Part shown: positions 7,662-14,644 of the stretch, piece by piece
Layout: each line of letters starts with the position of its first letter
Position numbering within the stretch: position 1 is the first letter of the stretch
NCBI GenBank assembly: GCA_028221385.1
Contig: JAOIRP010000015.1
Span: forward strand, 1 to 14,644
Direction: 5' to 3'
Length of the DNA stretch: 14,644 bases
From: Candidatus Pelagibacter sp.
GTDB lineage: Bacteria; Pseudomonadota; Alphaproteobacteria; Pelagibacterales; Pelagibacteraceae
Translations under genes and position numbers: made by a program
Notes under the pieces: generated by a model
The model's input: the letters and a program-made list of their open reading frames with translations, nothing else
Databases searched by the model: none
Told to the model about the DNA's origin: nothing

Positions 7662-8921
7662 TTAAATCTTATCAATTTTTTCCATATTATTCATGTATGG
7701 TCTTAAAATTTTAGGCACAATTATCGATCCATCCTCTTGTTGATAATTTTCAAGTATAGCAACTAGAGTTCTTCCAACAGCTAAACCACTGCCGTTTAAA
7801 GTTCCAACAAATACCGTTTCGTTGTTTTCATTTTTATATCTGGCTTTCATTCTTCTGGCCTGAAATGAGCCACAAGAAGAACAGCTAGAGATTTCTCTAT
7901 ACTTGTTTTCTGATGGAAGCCAAACTTCAATATCATATGTCATTTCAGCGCTGAAACCCATGTCACCAGTACACAACATTATCTTCCTATAAGGTAGGTT
8001 TAGTAAATCTAAAATTTCAGTTGCGCAATTTGTCATTCTTTCTAATTCAGAAACACAATTATCATTTTCAACTATACTAACCATTTCAACTTTGTAGAAT
8101 TGATGTTGCCTAATCATGCCCTTTGTGTCCTTACCATAACTTCCAGCTTCTTTTCTAAAACATGGAGTTGATGCAACCATACGCATAGGTAGTTCTTTTT
8201 TTTCAATGATCTTATTTTTAACTATATTAGTTAATATAACTTCAGCAGTTGGAATTAAAAACTTTCTATCTGTAGATTCTTCTAATTTAATTTCAAACTG
8301 ATCATTTTCAAACTTTGGTAGTTGCCCCGTACCAAACATTGTATTGTCCGTTGCAATTAATGGTGGGGATATTTCTTTATAATCATTTTTCATGGTATGT
8401 GTATCAAGCATAAAATTGGATAAAGCTCTTTCTAATAATGCTAATTTATCTTTTACAAAAACAAACCTTGATCCAGTAGTTTTTGTTGCGAGATCAAAAT
8501 CCAACATATTTAATTTTTCACCTAATTCGTAATGTGACTTAGGTTTAAAAGAAAATTTTGGAATTTCTCCTGATTGTAAAATTTCTTTATTGGAACTTTC
8601 ATCTTTTCCAAAAGGAACATCATTGAGAGGTATATTTGGTATAGAAGATAAAATATTATCAAGTTTATTTTTTATATCAGATTGTAATTTACTAATTTTT
8701 TCTATTTCTATTGAGATAATCTTAGATTTTTCAAATAAAGTTTTATCTTTAGATTTAGAAATTTCTTTTTTTTCTTTTTCAAGGTTTTCTTTATCATGTA
8801 TAAATTTTCTATTTTTTTCGTCTAATTCTAAAATAACATCTACATTTAAGTCTGAATATCTTTTTTGTAAGGACTCCTTAAAACCTTTAACATTATTTCT
8901 TATTTCTTTTATATTATGCAT
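7662..8921 (-). CDS. serS: Serine--tRNA ligase
   Basis: Charges tRNA-Ser with serine in the cytoplasm; class II synthetase. It has 419 residues (family about 420-430). The N-terminal part (about 25-105) is a charged Lys/Glu-rich helical hairpin, the coiled-coil arm that grips the long variable arm of tRNA-Ser. The catalytic core shows motif 2, CFRKEAGSYGKDTKGMIRQHQF, with Arg256. The serine-site segment CTGDMGFSAEMTYDIEVW and the motif REISSCSSCGSFQARRM follow. Motif 3 is GSGLAVGRTLVAILE, with Arg384. The ATG (8919-8921) overlaps the end of tatC by 8 nt and lacks a Shine-Dalgarno sequence, so coupling to tatC is likely. Many alphaproteobacteria also have serS directly after tatC. Confidence 0.98.
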   Translation of the reverse strand: MHNIKEIRNNVKGFKESLQKRYSDLNVDVILELDEKNRKFIHDKENLEKEKKEISKSKDKTLFEKSKIISIEIEKISKLQSDIKNKLDNILSSIPNIPLNDVPFGKDESSNKEILQSGEIPKFSFKPKSHYELGEKLNMLDFDLATKTTGSRFVFVKDKLALLERALSNFMLDTHTMKNDYKEISPPLIATDNTMFGTGQLPKFENDQFEIKLEESTDRKFLIPTAEVILTNIVKNKIIEKKELPMRMVASTPCFRKEAGSYGKDTKGMIRQHQFYKVEMVSIVENDNCVSELERMTNCATEILDLLNLPYRKIMLCTGDMGFSAEMTYDIEVWLPSENKYREISSCSSCGSFQARRMKARYKNENNETVFVGTLNGSGLAVGRTLVAILENYQQEDGSIIVPKILRPYMNNMEKIDKI

Positions 8922-9681
8922 CTTTATTTATATTTTTTTTCTCAATGATATTTACAGAAAATATAGATAATTCATATAAAATCAATAAAGGTATAGCTAA
9001 ACCTATTTGCGTAACTGGATCTGGTGGTGTTAGCAGTGCAGCAGCAGCAAAAATCATTACAACAACATACTTTCTTCTTTTTCTTAAAAACTTTGAATCA
9101 ACCACTCCCACTCTAGCTAAAAGACTTAAGACTACTGGTAATTGAAAACTTACACCAAAAGCAAATATAAGTTTCATCACAAGCGAAAGATATTCATTTA
9201 CTTTAGCTTCAAGTTGAATGGGCATTCCAGTTGTTAATCCTGCACTTTCAAATGAAAGAAAAAACTTAATTGCTAAAGGCATTACCAAATAATAAACAAG
9301 CATACCTCCCAAAAAAAATAATATAGGTGTTAAAGCTAAATATGGAATTATTGCTATTTTTTCATGCTTATAAAGACCAGGAGCTATAAATTTCCATATT
9401 TGCATCAAAATATAAGGGCATGTTATAAAAAATGCTGTAAAAAACGAAACTTTTAAATATGTTAAAAAAGTTTCTTGTAGCGCTGTAAATATTAACCTTC
9501 TTTCAAGTCCACTTTCTTTTACTGCTTTTGAAAAAGGCTCTACAAGAAAACCATAAATGTATTCTGAAAAAAAATAACAAATGATGAATATTATAAATAA
9601 AAAAATAAATGAATTTATTAATCTTTTTCTCAGTTCTGTAAGGTGACTTACAAAACCACCTTCATTTTCAGGTTTTGTCAT
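8914..9681 (-). CDS. tatC: Sec-independent protein translocase TatC
   Basis: Core receptor of the twin-arginine pathway, which exports folded, often cofactor-containing proteins; it binds the RR signal peptide with TatB. It has 255 aa and six predicted membrane helices (near 18-40, 72-93, 108-133, 157-180, 193-210 and 212-235). The N-terminal signature HLTELRKRL is present; Glu16 and Arg18 correspond to the E. coli signal-binding residues. The later segment is FGVSFQLPVVL, with Gln180 where E. coli has Glu170, a substitution I recall in other TatC proteins. LTPPDPVTQIGLAIPLLILYE precedes the last helix. It overlaps tatB by 14 nt and serS by 8 nt. Confidence 0.98.
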   Translation of the reverse strand: MTKPENEGGFVSHLTELRKRLINSFIFLFIIFIICYFFSEYIYGFLVEPFSKAVKESGLERRLIFTALQETFLTYLKVSFFTAFFITCPYILMQIWKFIAPGLYKHEKIAIIPYLALTPILFFLGGMLVYYLVMPLAIKFFLSFESAGLTTGMPIQLEAKVNEYLSLVMKLIFAFGVSFQLPVVLSLLARVGVVDSKFLRKRRKYVVVMIFAAAALLTPPDPVTQIGLAIPLLILYELSIFSVNIIEKKNINKDA

Positions 9682-9883
9682 TTTTTTTATCTTTTAAACT
9701 TTCATCCTCTTCATCAACGTAATTTATTTCGGAAATTTCATTTTGAATGCCACTTATATATCTTTTAGTAGATCCTATCCAAGATCCAACTTTTTTTAAC
9801 ATGAGTGGGAAGTCTTTTGGTCCTATAACAACAATAGACACAGCAACAACTATTAAAATCTCAAACCAGCCAATAGTGGGCAT
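9668..9883 (-). CDS. tatB: Sec-independent protein translocase TatB (short form)
   Basis: Forms the substrate-receptor complex with TatC. It has a short periplasmic N terminus with conserved Glu8, one membrane helix (about 6-20), then the TatB hallmark IGPKDFP (20-26) and an amphipathic helix (about 27-48). It ends in an acidic/lysine tail. IGPKD-P rather than FGRGK distinguishes it from the neighbouring TatA. At 71 aa it is much shorter than E. coli TatB (171 aa): nearly the whole C-terminal region is gone, consistent with streamlining rather than a break, because the frame ends cleanly inside tatC (14-nt overlap). It starts 5 nt after tatA, with no clear Shine-Dalgarno sequence. Confidence 0.93.
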   Translation of the reverse strand: MPTIGWFEILIVVAVSIVVIGPKDFPLMLKKVGSWIGSTKRYISGIQNEISEINYVDEEDESLKDKKNDKT

Positions 9884-9888
9884 TTAAT

Positions 9889-10110
9889 TTATTCTTTATC
9901 TTTAAATTCTTGATTATTTTCAGACGAATCTTGATTATTTTCAGAAATATTCTTCGGTTCGGCTTCATCGGTGACGTCCGTTGCCATACCTTTTTTAAAG
10001 CTCTTTATACCTTTGGCCACATCACCCATTAAACTAGAAATTTTTCCCCGTCCAAACAAAAGGACAACAAGAATTGCAACAATTGCTATTTGCCAAATAC
10101 CTATACTCAT
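9889..10110 (-). CDS. tatA: Sec-independent protein translocase TatA
   Basis: Multimerising subunit that forms the Tat passage. It has 73 aa: a short N terminus with Gln7 (Gln8 in E. coli), one membrane helix (about 6-19), the FGRGK hinge at 19-23 and an amphipathic helix with [17 protein letters not shown] polar, acidic tail follows. The usual Pro after the hinge (FGRGKIP) is Ser25 here. The tail contains two heptads, SENNQDS and SENNQEF, encoded by a 17-bp direct repeat. The gene follows scpB after 42 nt. That spacer (10111-10152) is almost pure A/T, with a short TTTCTTT/AAAGAAA inverted repeat that I do not read as a terminator for this strand. No Shine-Dalgarno sequence is visible. Confidence 0.97.
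   Translation of the reverse strand: MSIGIWQIAIVAILVVLLFGRGKISSLMGDVAKGIKSFKKGMATDVTDEAEPKNISENNQDSSENNQEFKDKE
9908..9945 (-). repeat. 17-bp tandem direct repeat inside the tatA tail
   Basis: The 17-bp unit TCTTGATTATTTTCAGA (plus-strand reading) occurs at 9908-9924 and 9929-9945. The period is 21 bp, exactly seven codons, so the frame is kept and the heptad SENNQ-x-x is doubled. It looks like a recent in-frame duplication in the unstructured TatA tail. Confidence 0.85.
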
Positions 10111-10152
10111 TAGTTTTTATACATCTTTTTTTTTTCTTTTTAAAGAAACTTT

Positions 10153-10860
10153 TTACTTATCTTCCTCTGCATTTAATGTGCCACTTAACATTTCATCAAT
10201 GTTTTCATAGATATTTTCTTTTTTTTCATCTTGTTTTTCTTTATAGAATTTTCCAGTTCCAAATATAGCATTATCTATATTTGAGCTATCTATTAAACCC
10301 GCAGAACCTAACTCATCTACTGTTGGTAAATCTGATAATTTTTGTAAATTAAAATGACTAAGAAAGTTATCTGTTGTTCCATACTGAATTGGTTTACCAG
10401 GCACATCTTTTCTTCCCTTAGGTTTTACCCAATTTAACTCCATTAAAATTTCAAGAGTATTAGTGCCAAAAGCCACCCCTCTAATTTCCTCGATCTCAGC
10501 TCTGGTAACTGGTTGATGGTAAACAATAATCGCCAGAGTTTCTATGGCTGCCCTTGATAGTTTTTTTTCAACCGTTTTCTCTTGAGACATAAGATTTGAA
10601 AGATTTTGAGAAGTTCTAAAAGACCATTGATTTGAAATACATACAAGATTAATTCCTCTTGTGGAATATTCGTTCTCAAGTTTTTTTAAAATCTTTAATA
10701 CATTAACTTTTTTTGAAATTTTACTTTCAATAGTATCAATTTCCAAAGGTTCTGCAGCAGCAAAAATTATAGCTTCAACTTCTCTTTCCACAGAAGTAAG
10801 CTTAACTGGAAAATTTACTATATTATCTTTTTTTTTAATTTTTTTTGTTAATTTAGTCAT
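10153..10860 (-). CDS. scpB: Segregation and condensation protein B
   Basis: Winged-helix subunit of the SMC-ScpA-ScpB condensin that organises and separates the chromosome. It has 235 aa. After a lysine-rich leader (about 1-22), the first winged-helix unit begins SVEREVEAIIFAAAEPL. The second carries the family block RAAIETLAIIVYHQPVTRAEIEEIRGV and ends with GKPIQYGTTDNFLSHFNL. The C-terminal 60 residues are poorly conserved and charged. Its ATG overlaps the scpA stop as ATGA (10857-10860), a typical coupled junction that supports the start. Gene order and partner agree with the call. Confidence 0.95.
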   Translation of the reverse strand: MTKLTKKIKKKDNIVNFPVKLTSVEREVEAIIFAAAEPLEIDTIESKISKKVNVLKILKKLENEYSTRGINLVCISNQWSFRTSQNLSNLMSQEKTVEKKLSRAAIETLAIIVYHQPVTRAEIEEIRGVAFGTNTLEILMELNWVKPKGRKDVPGKPIQYGTTDNFLSHFNLQKLSDLPTVDELGSAGLIDSSNIDNAIFGTGKFYKEKQDEKKENIYENIDEMLSGTLNAEEDK

Positions 10861-11597
10861 TTTATTTCTTTTATATAAACTTCATCAAATAATTTATCTT
10901 GTTTGATTGTTAAATTACCTTCCTTAGCTAATTCAAGAGAACCAGCAAAAATACCAGCTTTACCAGTTTTTTTATTTTGTGGACTATTTTTGAAATTCAT
11001 TGGTATTAAATCATCAAGTTTTTTCCAATCTATTAGTTTACCAAAAAATTCTTTTATTCTTTTAATACCGTCTTCAGTTGTGAACACAGGTAGTTTGGGA
11101 ATATTCATTCGATGAAAATCTTTGTTCATTACTATTGAGGAATAAGCTTTTAATATATCAAATAGGTTTAAATTATATTCGGTGCTATAAATTGATTTAA
11201 TGTTTCCTTTAATGCCTCTCATATAAACATCTCTACCCAATCGTTTTCTTTTTAACATTTGATCAGACAACAATCTTATTAACTCAAGTTTCTTTAATTG
11301 AAGCTTCAATTTTTCAGCTACTTCAAGCACTTTAAATTCTTCTTCTGGATCACTTGGCAGTAAAAGTTTTGACTTCAGATATGTTAACCATGTGGCCATT
11401 AATAAATATTCTGATGCAACGTCAAGATTAAGATTTTTTTCAGTTGTTATATATGCATGGAATTGGTCAGCTAATTTTGTAATTGAAATATTTTCAAGAT
11501 CTACTTTTTGTGATTTAGCTAAATCTAATAATACATCTAAGGGTCCTTGATAATTATTCAGATCGACATTAAAAATATCAGAATCAAATTTATTCAT
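10857..11597 (-). CDS. scpA: Segregation and condensation protein A (kleisin)
   Basis: Kleisin that bridges the SMC heads and carries ScpB. It has 246 aa, the usual size. The N-terminal part has the family signature YQGPLDVLLDLAKSQKVDL (16-34), followed by ISITKLADQFHAYI and the block ASEYLLMATWLTYLKSKLLLP. The middle is variable, and a C-terminal winged-helix region precedes the end. It starts 8 nt after nagZ with the bases TTTGGA directly before the ATG, too close for a usual ribosome-binding site. It overlaps scpB by 4 nt. The smc gene is not in this window. Confidence 0.95.
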   Translation of the reverse strand: MNKFDSDIFNVDLNNYQGPLDVLLDLAKSQKVDLENISITKLADQFHAYITTEKNLNLDVASEYLLMATWLTYLKSKLLLPSDPEEEFKVLEVAEKLKLQLKKLELIRLLSDQMLKRKRLGRDVYMRGIKGNIKSIYSTEYNLNLFDILKAYSSIVMNKDFHRMNIPKLPVFTTEDGIKRIKEFFGKLIDWKKLDDLIPMNFKNSPQNKKTGKAGIFAGSLELAKEGNLTIKQDKLFDEVYIKEIK

Positions 11598-11605
11598 TCC
11601 AAATA

Positions 11606-12553
11606 CTAGCTTAAAATCTTATATAATTGTGAGGTTTTTTTAATTATAAAATTCGATAATTTAGGTGAATTTTTGGCAACATCAAGCATTTCATTATACT
11701 TACCATTACAATGTAAAACCAAATTACAACCAGCTTTAAAAGATTTTTTGGTATTTTCTTTAATTGTGTGTTTTAAACTTTTCATTGAAATATCGTCAGT
11801 CATTATAAGATTTTTAAACTTAATATTTTTCCTAATTAAGCTAATAATTTTTTTTGAGTGAGTTGCGGAGTTATTTGGATCAATATCTTTATAAATAATA
11901 TGTGCTGTCATAGCTAGTAAGCTTTTTTTATTTTTAAAAGTTGCAAAATCTTTAGTGATTAGTTGTTTATATTTTATATTGATAGTCGGTGTTAATTTAT
12001 GACTATCTACTTTAGCATGACCATGACCAGGAATATGTTTAATAACAGTTGCAATTTTATCTTTATGGTAGTTATCGATACAAATATCTCCTATTTTAGA
12101 AACTAATTTTACATTATTAGAAAAAGAACGGTCATTTATTATTTTGCTAGCTCCTTTAACCCTTAAATCAAGCACAGGAACTGTATTAATATTAATGCCT
12201 AGAATTTTGAGCATTAATGCATTTTTATTTGTAAATATAGAATAAAATAAATTAAATTTTTTTTTATCTTTAATATACAATTTACCAAAAAATTCACTAG
12301 TTAAGTTGTCTGAATTAAAAAACTTCCTTAATCTGTTAACTCGTCCACCTTCTTGATCTATTAAAATAGGGTATCTTTTATCTCTAAAAATTTTTCTAAT
12401 TTCATCAGTGAGTTTTTTGGTTTGCGTTATATTTTTAATATTTCTTGTAAATAATATGATGCCCCATGGCTTGTATTTCTTAATAAAAAACTTTTCTTTT
12501 TTAGACAGAGTTGTAGAGCTTATCCCAATGATGAATGAGCGTCGATTATTCAT
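11606..12553 (-). CDS. nagZ: Beta-N-acetylhexosaminidase NagZ (glycoside hydrolase family 3)
   Basis: Cytoplasmic enzyme that removes N-acetylglucosamine from anhydro-muropeptides during cell-wall recycling. It is a single-domain family 3 TIM barrel of 315 aa, similar to Gram-negative NagZ. Visible motifs are WGIILFTRNI near the start, LIDQEGGRVNRL, KHIPGHG at 172-178 with Asp183-Ser184-His185 (the Asp/His acid-base dyad of NagZ), and MTDDISM, where Asp253 is the expected nucleophile. The sequence is unusually rich in Lys, Asn and Ile even for this window. Its ATG overlaps the upstream small gene by 8 nt. scpA follows after 8 nt, the standard alphaproteobacterial order. Confidence 0.95.
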   Translation of the reverse strand: MNNRRSFIIGISSTTLSKKEKFFIKKYKPWGIILFTRNIKNITQTKKLTDEIRKIFRDKRYPILIDQEGGRVNRLRKFFNSDNLTSEFFGKLYIKDKKKFNLFYSIFTNKNALMLKILGININTVPVLDLRVKGASKIINDRSFSNNVKLVSKIGDICIDNYHKDKIATVIKHIPGHGHAKVDSHKLTPTINIKYKQLITKDFATFKNKKSLLAMTAHIIYKDIDPNNSATHSKKIISLIRKNIKFKNLIMTDDISMKSLKHTIKENTKKSFKAGCNLVLHCNGKYNEMLDVAKNSPKLSNFIIKKTSQLYKILS

Positions 12554-12806
12554 TATTGTTAATTAGCTTCCAAAAATTATAATTTTTTTTATCATCATTT
12601 TTTTTTTCAACATATTCAACAATATCCGTTGTGTCATTATTCAAAAGTATTAACTTGCTTGAAAAAACATCAATTTTTTTATCAATAAGTTGTATTGCTC
12701 TAAATGATTTTTTTTTATAATTATCTGAAAAATAATATTTTAAAGTAAAAAACAAAATTAAGAAAACAAATAAAATATAAAATAAATTTTTTAATTCTTT
12801 TATCAT
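12546..12806 (-). CDS. Small single-helix membrane protein of unknown function
   Basis: An 86-aa product I do not recognise. Residues about 5-26 form one strongly hydrophobic helix after a short basic start (MIKELK), so an N-in, C-out inner-membrane anchor is likely. The remaining 60 residues are polar, rich in Lys, Asp and Asn, with no Cys and no motif I can name. The frame is supported by its junctions: its ATG overlaps the argS stop by 1 nt (TAATG) and its end overlaps nagZ by 8 nt. In many alphaproteobacteria this place, between argS and nagZ, holds a membrane-anchored SPOR-domain protein that binds septal peptidoglycan. This could be a relic or short analogue of it, but no SPOR domain is visible. 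Confidence 0.75.
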   Translation of the reverse strand: MIKELKNLFYILFVFLILFFTLKYYFSDNYKKKSFRAIQLIDKKIDVFSSKLILLNNDTTDIVEYVEKKNDDKKNYNFWKLINNNE

Positions 12807-14539
12807 TACATTTTTTCAGGGGTATTAACCCCCACTATATTCATTCCAGATTTAATAGTATTAGAAATAATTTTTAAAAAAACCAATTTATCTTCTGATA
12901 TTTTTTTATTAATATTGATAAATCTTTTAGATTCATCATCTTTTCCCATGTTCCAATATGAGTGAAATTTAGATGAGAGCTCGTAAAGATAGATGGGTAT
13001 TCTATGGGGTTCTAGTCTTAAACTAGAAGCTTCTATACATTTTGGCCATTCAGAAATCTTTTTTAAAATCTCAATTTCTGCATCTGAGTAATTAAAATTA
13101 TATTTGGTAATATTCAAATCATTTTTAATATCCAAATTTACATGTCTAAAAACAGAGGATATTCTAGCATAGCAATACTGAACGTAATAAAGTGGATTGT
13201 CTTTTGATTGTTCTTTAACTTTTGTAAAATCAAAATCTAACTCTACATCACTACTTCTGTTTAACATTATAAATCGTGTAGCATCTTTTCCAACTTCAGA
13301 AATTAAATCCTCAACAGTGATATAATCACCTTTTCTTTTTGACATTTTAAATGGTTTGCCGTCTTTTATTAATTTAACAAGCTGACTGACTTTGCATATT
13401 AATTTATCTTTAGAGCCAGACATTGCTTCAACAACAGAAGTTATTCTTTTGATATAACCAGCGTGATCTGCACCAAGAATATTTATAAGAGTATCAAAAT
13501 TTCTATTTAATTTATTATTATGATAAGCAACGTCACTGGCAAAATAAGTCCAGGATTTGTCAGATTTTTGCAAAGCTCTATCTTTATCATCACCGAATTC
13601 CGTAGATTTAAATAATAATTGTTTTCTTTCAATCCAATTTTTATCGTCTTCTCCCTTGGGAGCTTTAATTTTTCCTTCATAAACTAAATTTTTATTCTTT
13701 AATTTTTCAATAGTTTTTTCTACTTCATTATTGTTGACTAATTCTGTCTCACTTGAAAAATTGTTATGAACAATGCCCAGGTTTTGTAAATTTTTTTTGA
13801 TGAGTTTTAAAGACTCTGCTACTGATAGTTTTGTAAGTTCGTTTGCAATATCATCAAAATTAGTAAATCTTAATTTTTTATTATCATTTATGATATTTTT
13901 AGCAATATCGATCAAATAATCACCAGGATATAAATCTTTATTTTCTATAGGAAATTTTTCCTTATTTAATATTTCTTTAATTCTAAAAAAAACTGATTTC
14001 GTAAAATTTATAATTTGGTTTCCATAATCATTTACGTAATATTCTTTAGATACATCATGTTTATTGAAAATAAGAATATTTGAAATAACATCACCTAATA
14101 TAGCGCCCCTACAATGACCAACATGCAATGGTCCTGTTGGGTTAGCTGATACAAATTCGATTAAGTATTTCTGTTTTTTTTCATTGTTATTGACACCAAA
14201 ATTTTTATGATCAGTTATAATTTTCTCAACAAAATTATTCCAAAAAATATTTTTAAACTTAATATTAATAAAACCAGGTTTTACTACAGAAATATTTTCT
14301 ATTTCAGTATCGTCATGTTTGATAATTTTGATTAATTGTTCTGCTATCTCCAATGGTGATTTTTTGTTAATCTTTGATAGCACCATTGATACATTTGTTG
14401 AAATATCACAATTAAAATTTGGGGGTGGTATATCTACATTAATTCTATTCAAATTTTCTGGCAATTCTATCAAGCCATCTTTATTAATTCTTTTAATAAT
14501 ATCTTTAATCTTATCTAGATATATATCATAAATGTTCAT
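12806..14539 (-). CDS. argS: Arginine--tRNA ligase
   Basis: Charges tRNA-Arg with arginine; class I synthetase. It has 577 aa, the same length as E. coli ArgS. The N-terminal domain (about 1-120) precedes the catalytic core. The ATP-binding HIGH-type motif is HVGH at 139-142 within NPTGPLHVGHCRGA. The second signature is KMSKR at 398-402, followed by KGDYITVEDLI. The C-terminal anticodon-binding helical domain contains YVQYCYARISSV and ends with the family-typical GVNTPEKM. The ATG (14537-14539) overlaps the dgt stop as ATGA, which supports the start, and the stop overlaps the next gene's ATG. No Shine-Dalgarno sequence is visible; coupling to dgt is likely. Confidence 0.98.
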   Translation of the reverse strand: MNIYDIYLDKIKDIIKRINKDGLIELPENLNRINVDIPPPNFNCDISTNVSMVLSKINKKSPLEIAEQLIKIIKHDDTEIENISVVKPGFINIKFKNIFWNNFVEKIITDHKNFGVNNNEKKQKYLIEFVSANPTGPLHVGHCRGAILGDVISNILIFNKHDVSKEYYVNDYGNQIINFTKSVFFRIKEILNKEKFPIENKDLYPGDYLIDIAKNIINDNKKLRFTNFDDIANELTKLSVAESLKLIKKNLQNLGIVHNNFSSETELVNNNEVEKTIEKLKNKNLVYEGKIKAPKGEDDKNWIERKQLLFKSTEFGDDKDRALQKSDKSWTYFASDVAYHNNKLNRNFDTLINILGADHAGYIKRITSVVEAMSGSKDKLICKVSQLVKLIKDGKPFKMSKRKGDYITVEDLISEVGKDATRFIMLNRSSDVELDFDFTKVKEQSKDNPLYYVQYCYARISSVFRHVNLDIKNDLNITKYNFNYSDAEIEILKKISEWPKCIEASSLRLEPHRIPIYLYELSSKFHSYWNMGKDDESKRFININKKISEDKLVFLKIISNTIKSGMNIVGVNTPEKM

Positions 14540-14644
14540 TGTATATTTTTATGTAATTTAATTGCAAACCTGTCCGTCATGCCTGAAATAAAATCTGCTA
14601 TAGCTCTGTATTTATTATTGTTTATCTCTTCTTTTGTTAAAAAT
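14536..14644 (-). CDS. dgt: dGTPase-like deoxynucleoside triphosphate triphosphohydrolase, C-terminal end (cut by window edge)
   Basis: Only the last 35 codons and the TGA stop (14536-14538) are inside the window. The readable tail contains KYRAIADFISGMTDRFAIKLH, which matches the conserved C-terminal Y-x-x-IADxIAGMTDRxA block of bacterial Dgt-family HD-domain phosphohydrolases, enzymes that hydrolyse dNTPs to nucleosides and tripolyphosphate. The catalytic HD residues lie beyond the right edge. The stop overlaps the argS start by 4 nt, and dgt immediately before argS is the usual alphaproteobacterial order. Confidence 0.85.
   Translation of the reverse strand, partial: FLTKEEINNNKYRAIADFISGMTDRFAIKLHKNIQ

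Noticed and set aside
8590..8970. 126-aa plus-strand frame opposite serS
   Set aside because: It lies almost entirely antisense to a clear serS gene, is Phe/Ser/Leu-rich as expected from reversed Lys/Glu/Asp codons, and shows no recognisable motif.
9901..9950. Short regular repeats in tatA considered as a CRISPR or mobile-element trace
   Set aside because: Only two 17-bp units separated by 4 bp, in frame within tatA, with no further copies or spacers; better explained by a codon-phase duplication.
10133..10148. TTTCTTT-TT-AAAGAAA inverted repeat between scpB and tatA
   Set aside because: A possible terminator, but the stem is nearly all A-T and the U-run would be on the plus strand, where no gene is read. 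On the minus strand it is followed by A's.
9971..10268. Two plus-strand frames opposite tatA and the end of scpB
   Set aside because: They overlap each other and the antisense of recognised genes; the hydrophobic stretches are reversed Lys-rich codons.
12546..12806. Orphan considered as a non-coding gap between argS and nagZ
   Set aside because: Tight stop/start overlaps on both sides, a clear N-terminal membrane helix and a single undisturbed frame favour a real gene.

Overview
This window comes from a strongly AT-rich, tightly packed bacterial chromosome (about 30% GC by eye). The gene content and order point to an alphaproteobacterium of the streamlined marine SAR11 type (Pelagibacterales). 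The evidence is the alphaproteobacterial order dgt-argS-(small gene)-nagZ-scpA-scpB-tatA-tatB-tatC-serS, the neighbouring yajC-secD-secF, and ssb-gyrA divergent from uvrA. Intergenic spacers are nearly absent, proteins are rich in Lys, Ile and Asn, and Shine-Dalgarno sequences are almost missing. The SAR11 assignment is inference; another low-GC alphaproteobacterium is possible. No rRNA, tRNA, insertion sequence, phage gene or CRISPR array was seen.

Left region (1-1271, minus strand): the N-terminal 269 codons of gyrA, cut by the left edge, preceded 5 nt upstream by ssb. The 89-nt spacer 1272-1360 is a divergent promoter region. From it ssb-gyrA read leftward and uvrA (1361-4228) reads rightward. 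uvrA is followed after 36 nt by a five-helix membrane protein (4265-4867) related to the membrane domain of PuuD-type urate hydroxylase. An 8-bp-arm perfect palindrome ends exactly on the first base of that gene's start codon.

Right region (4864-14644, all minus strand): a dense co-directional array, in transcription order dgt (3' end only), argS, an 86-aa membrane orphan, nagZ, scpA, scpB, tatA, tatB, tatC, serS, yajC, secD, secF. Many junctions overlap (dgt/argS 4 nt, argS/orphan 1, orphan/nagZ 8, scpA/scpB 4, tatB/tatC 14, tatC/serS 8), which suggests one long operon with translational coupling. The only gaps over 20 nt are tatA-scpB (42 nt) and yajC-serS (54 nt). The second holds a candidate promoter and the only textbook Shine-Dalgarno sequence in the window. 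The array and the uvrA/PuuD-like pair meet tail to tail, sharing the bases CTAG as two opposed TAG stops, with no room for an intrinsic terminator.

Functionally the window is housekeeping: DNA topology and repair (gyrA, ssb, uvrA), nucleotide pool control (dgt), translation (argS, serS), chromosome condensation (scpA, scpB), peptidoglycan recycling (nagZ) and both main export routes (Tat: tatABC; Sec accessory complex: yajC-secDF). I did not find a new multi-gene system. The points most worth a second look are the PuuD-like gene with its palindrome and apparently leaderless start, the orphan at the place where other alphaproteobacteria carry a SPOR-domain gene, a GTG-started secD in frame with yajC, Gln at the quinolone-contact position of GyrA, and a duplicated heptapeptide in the TatA tail.
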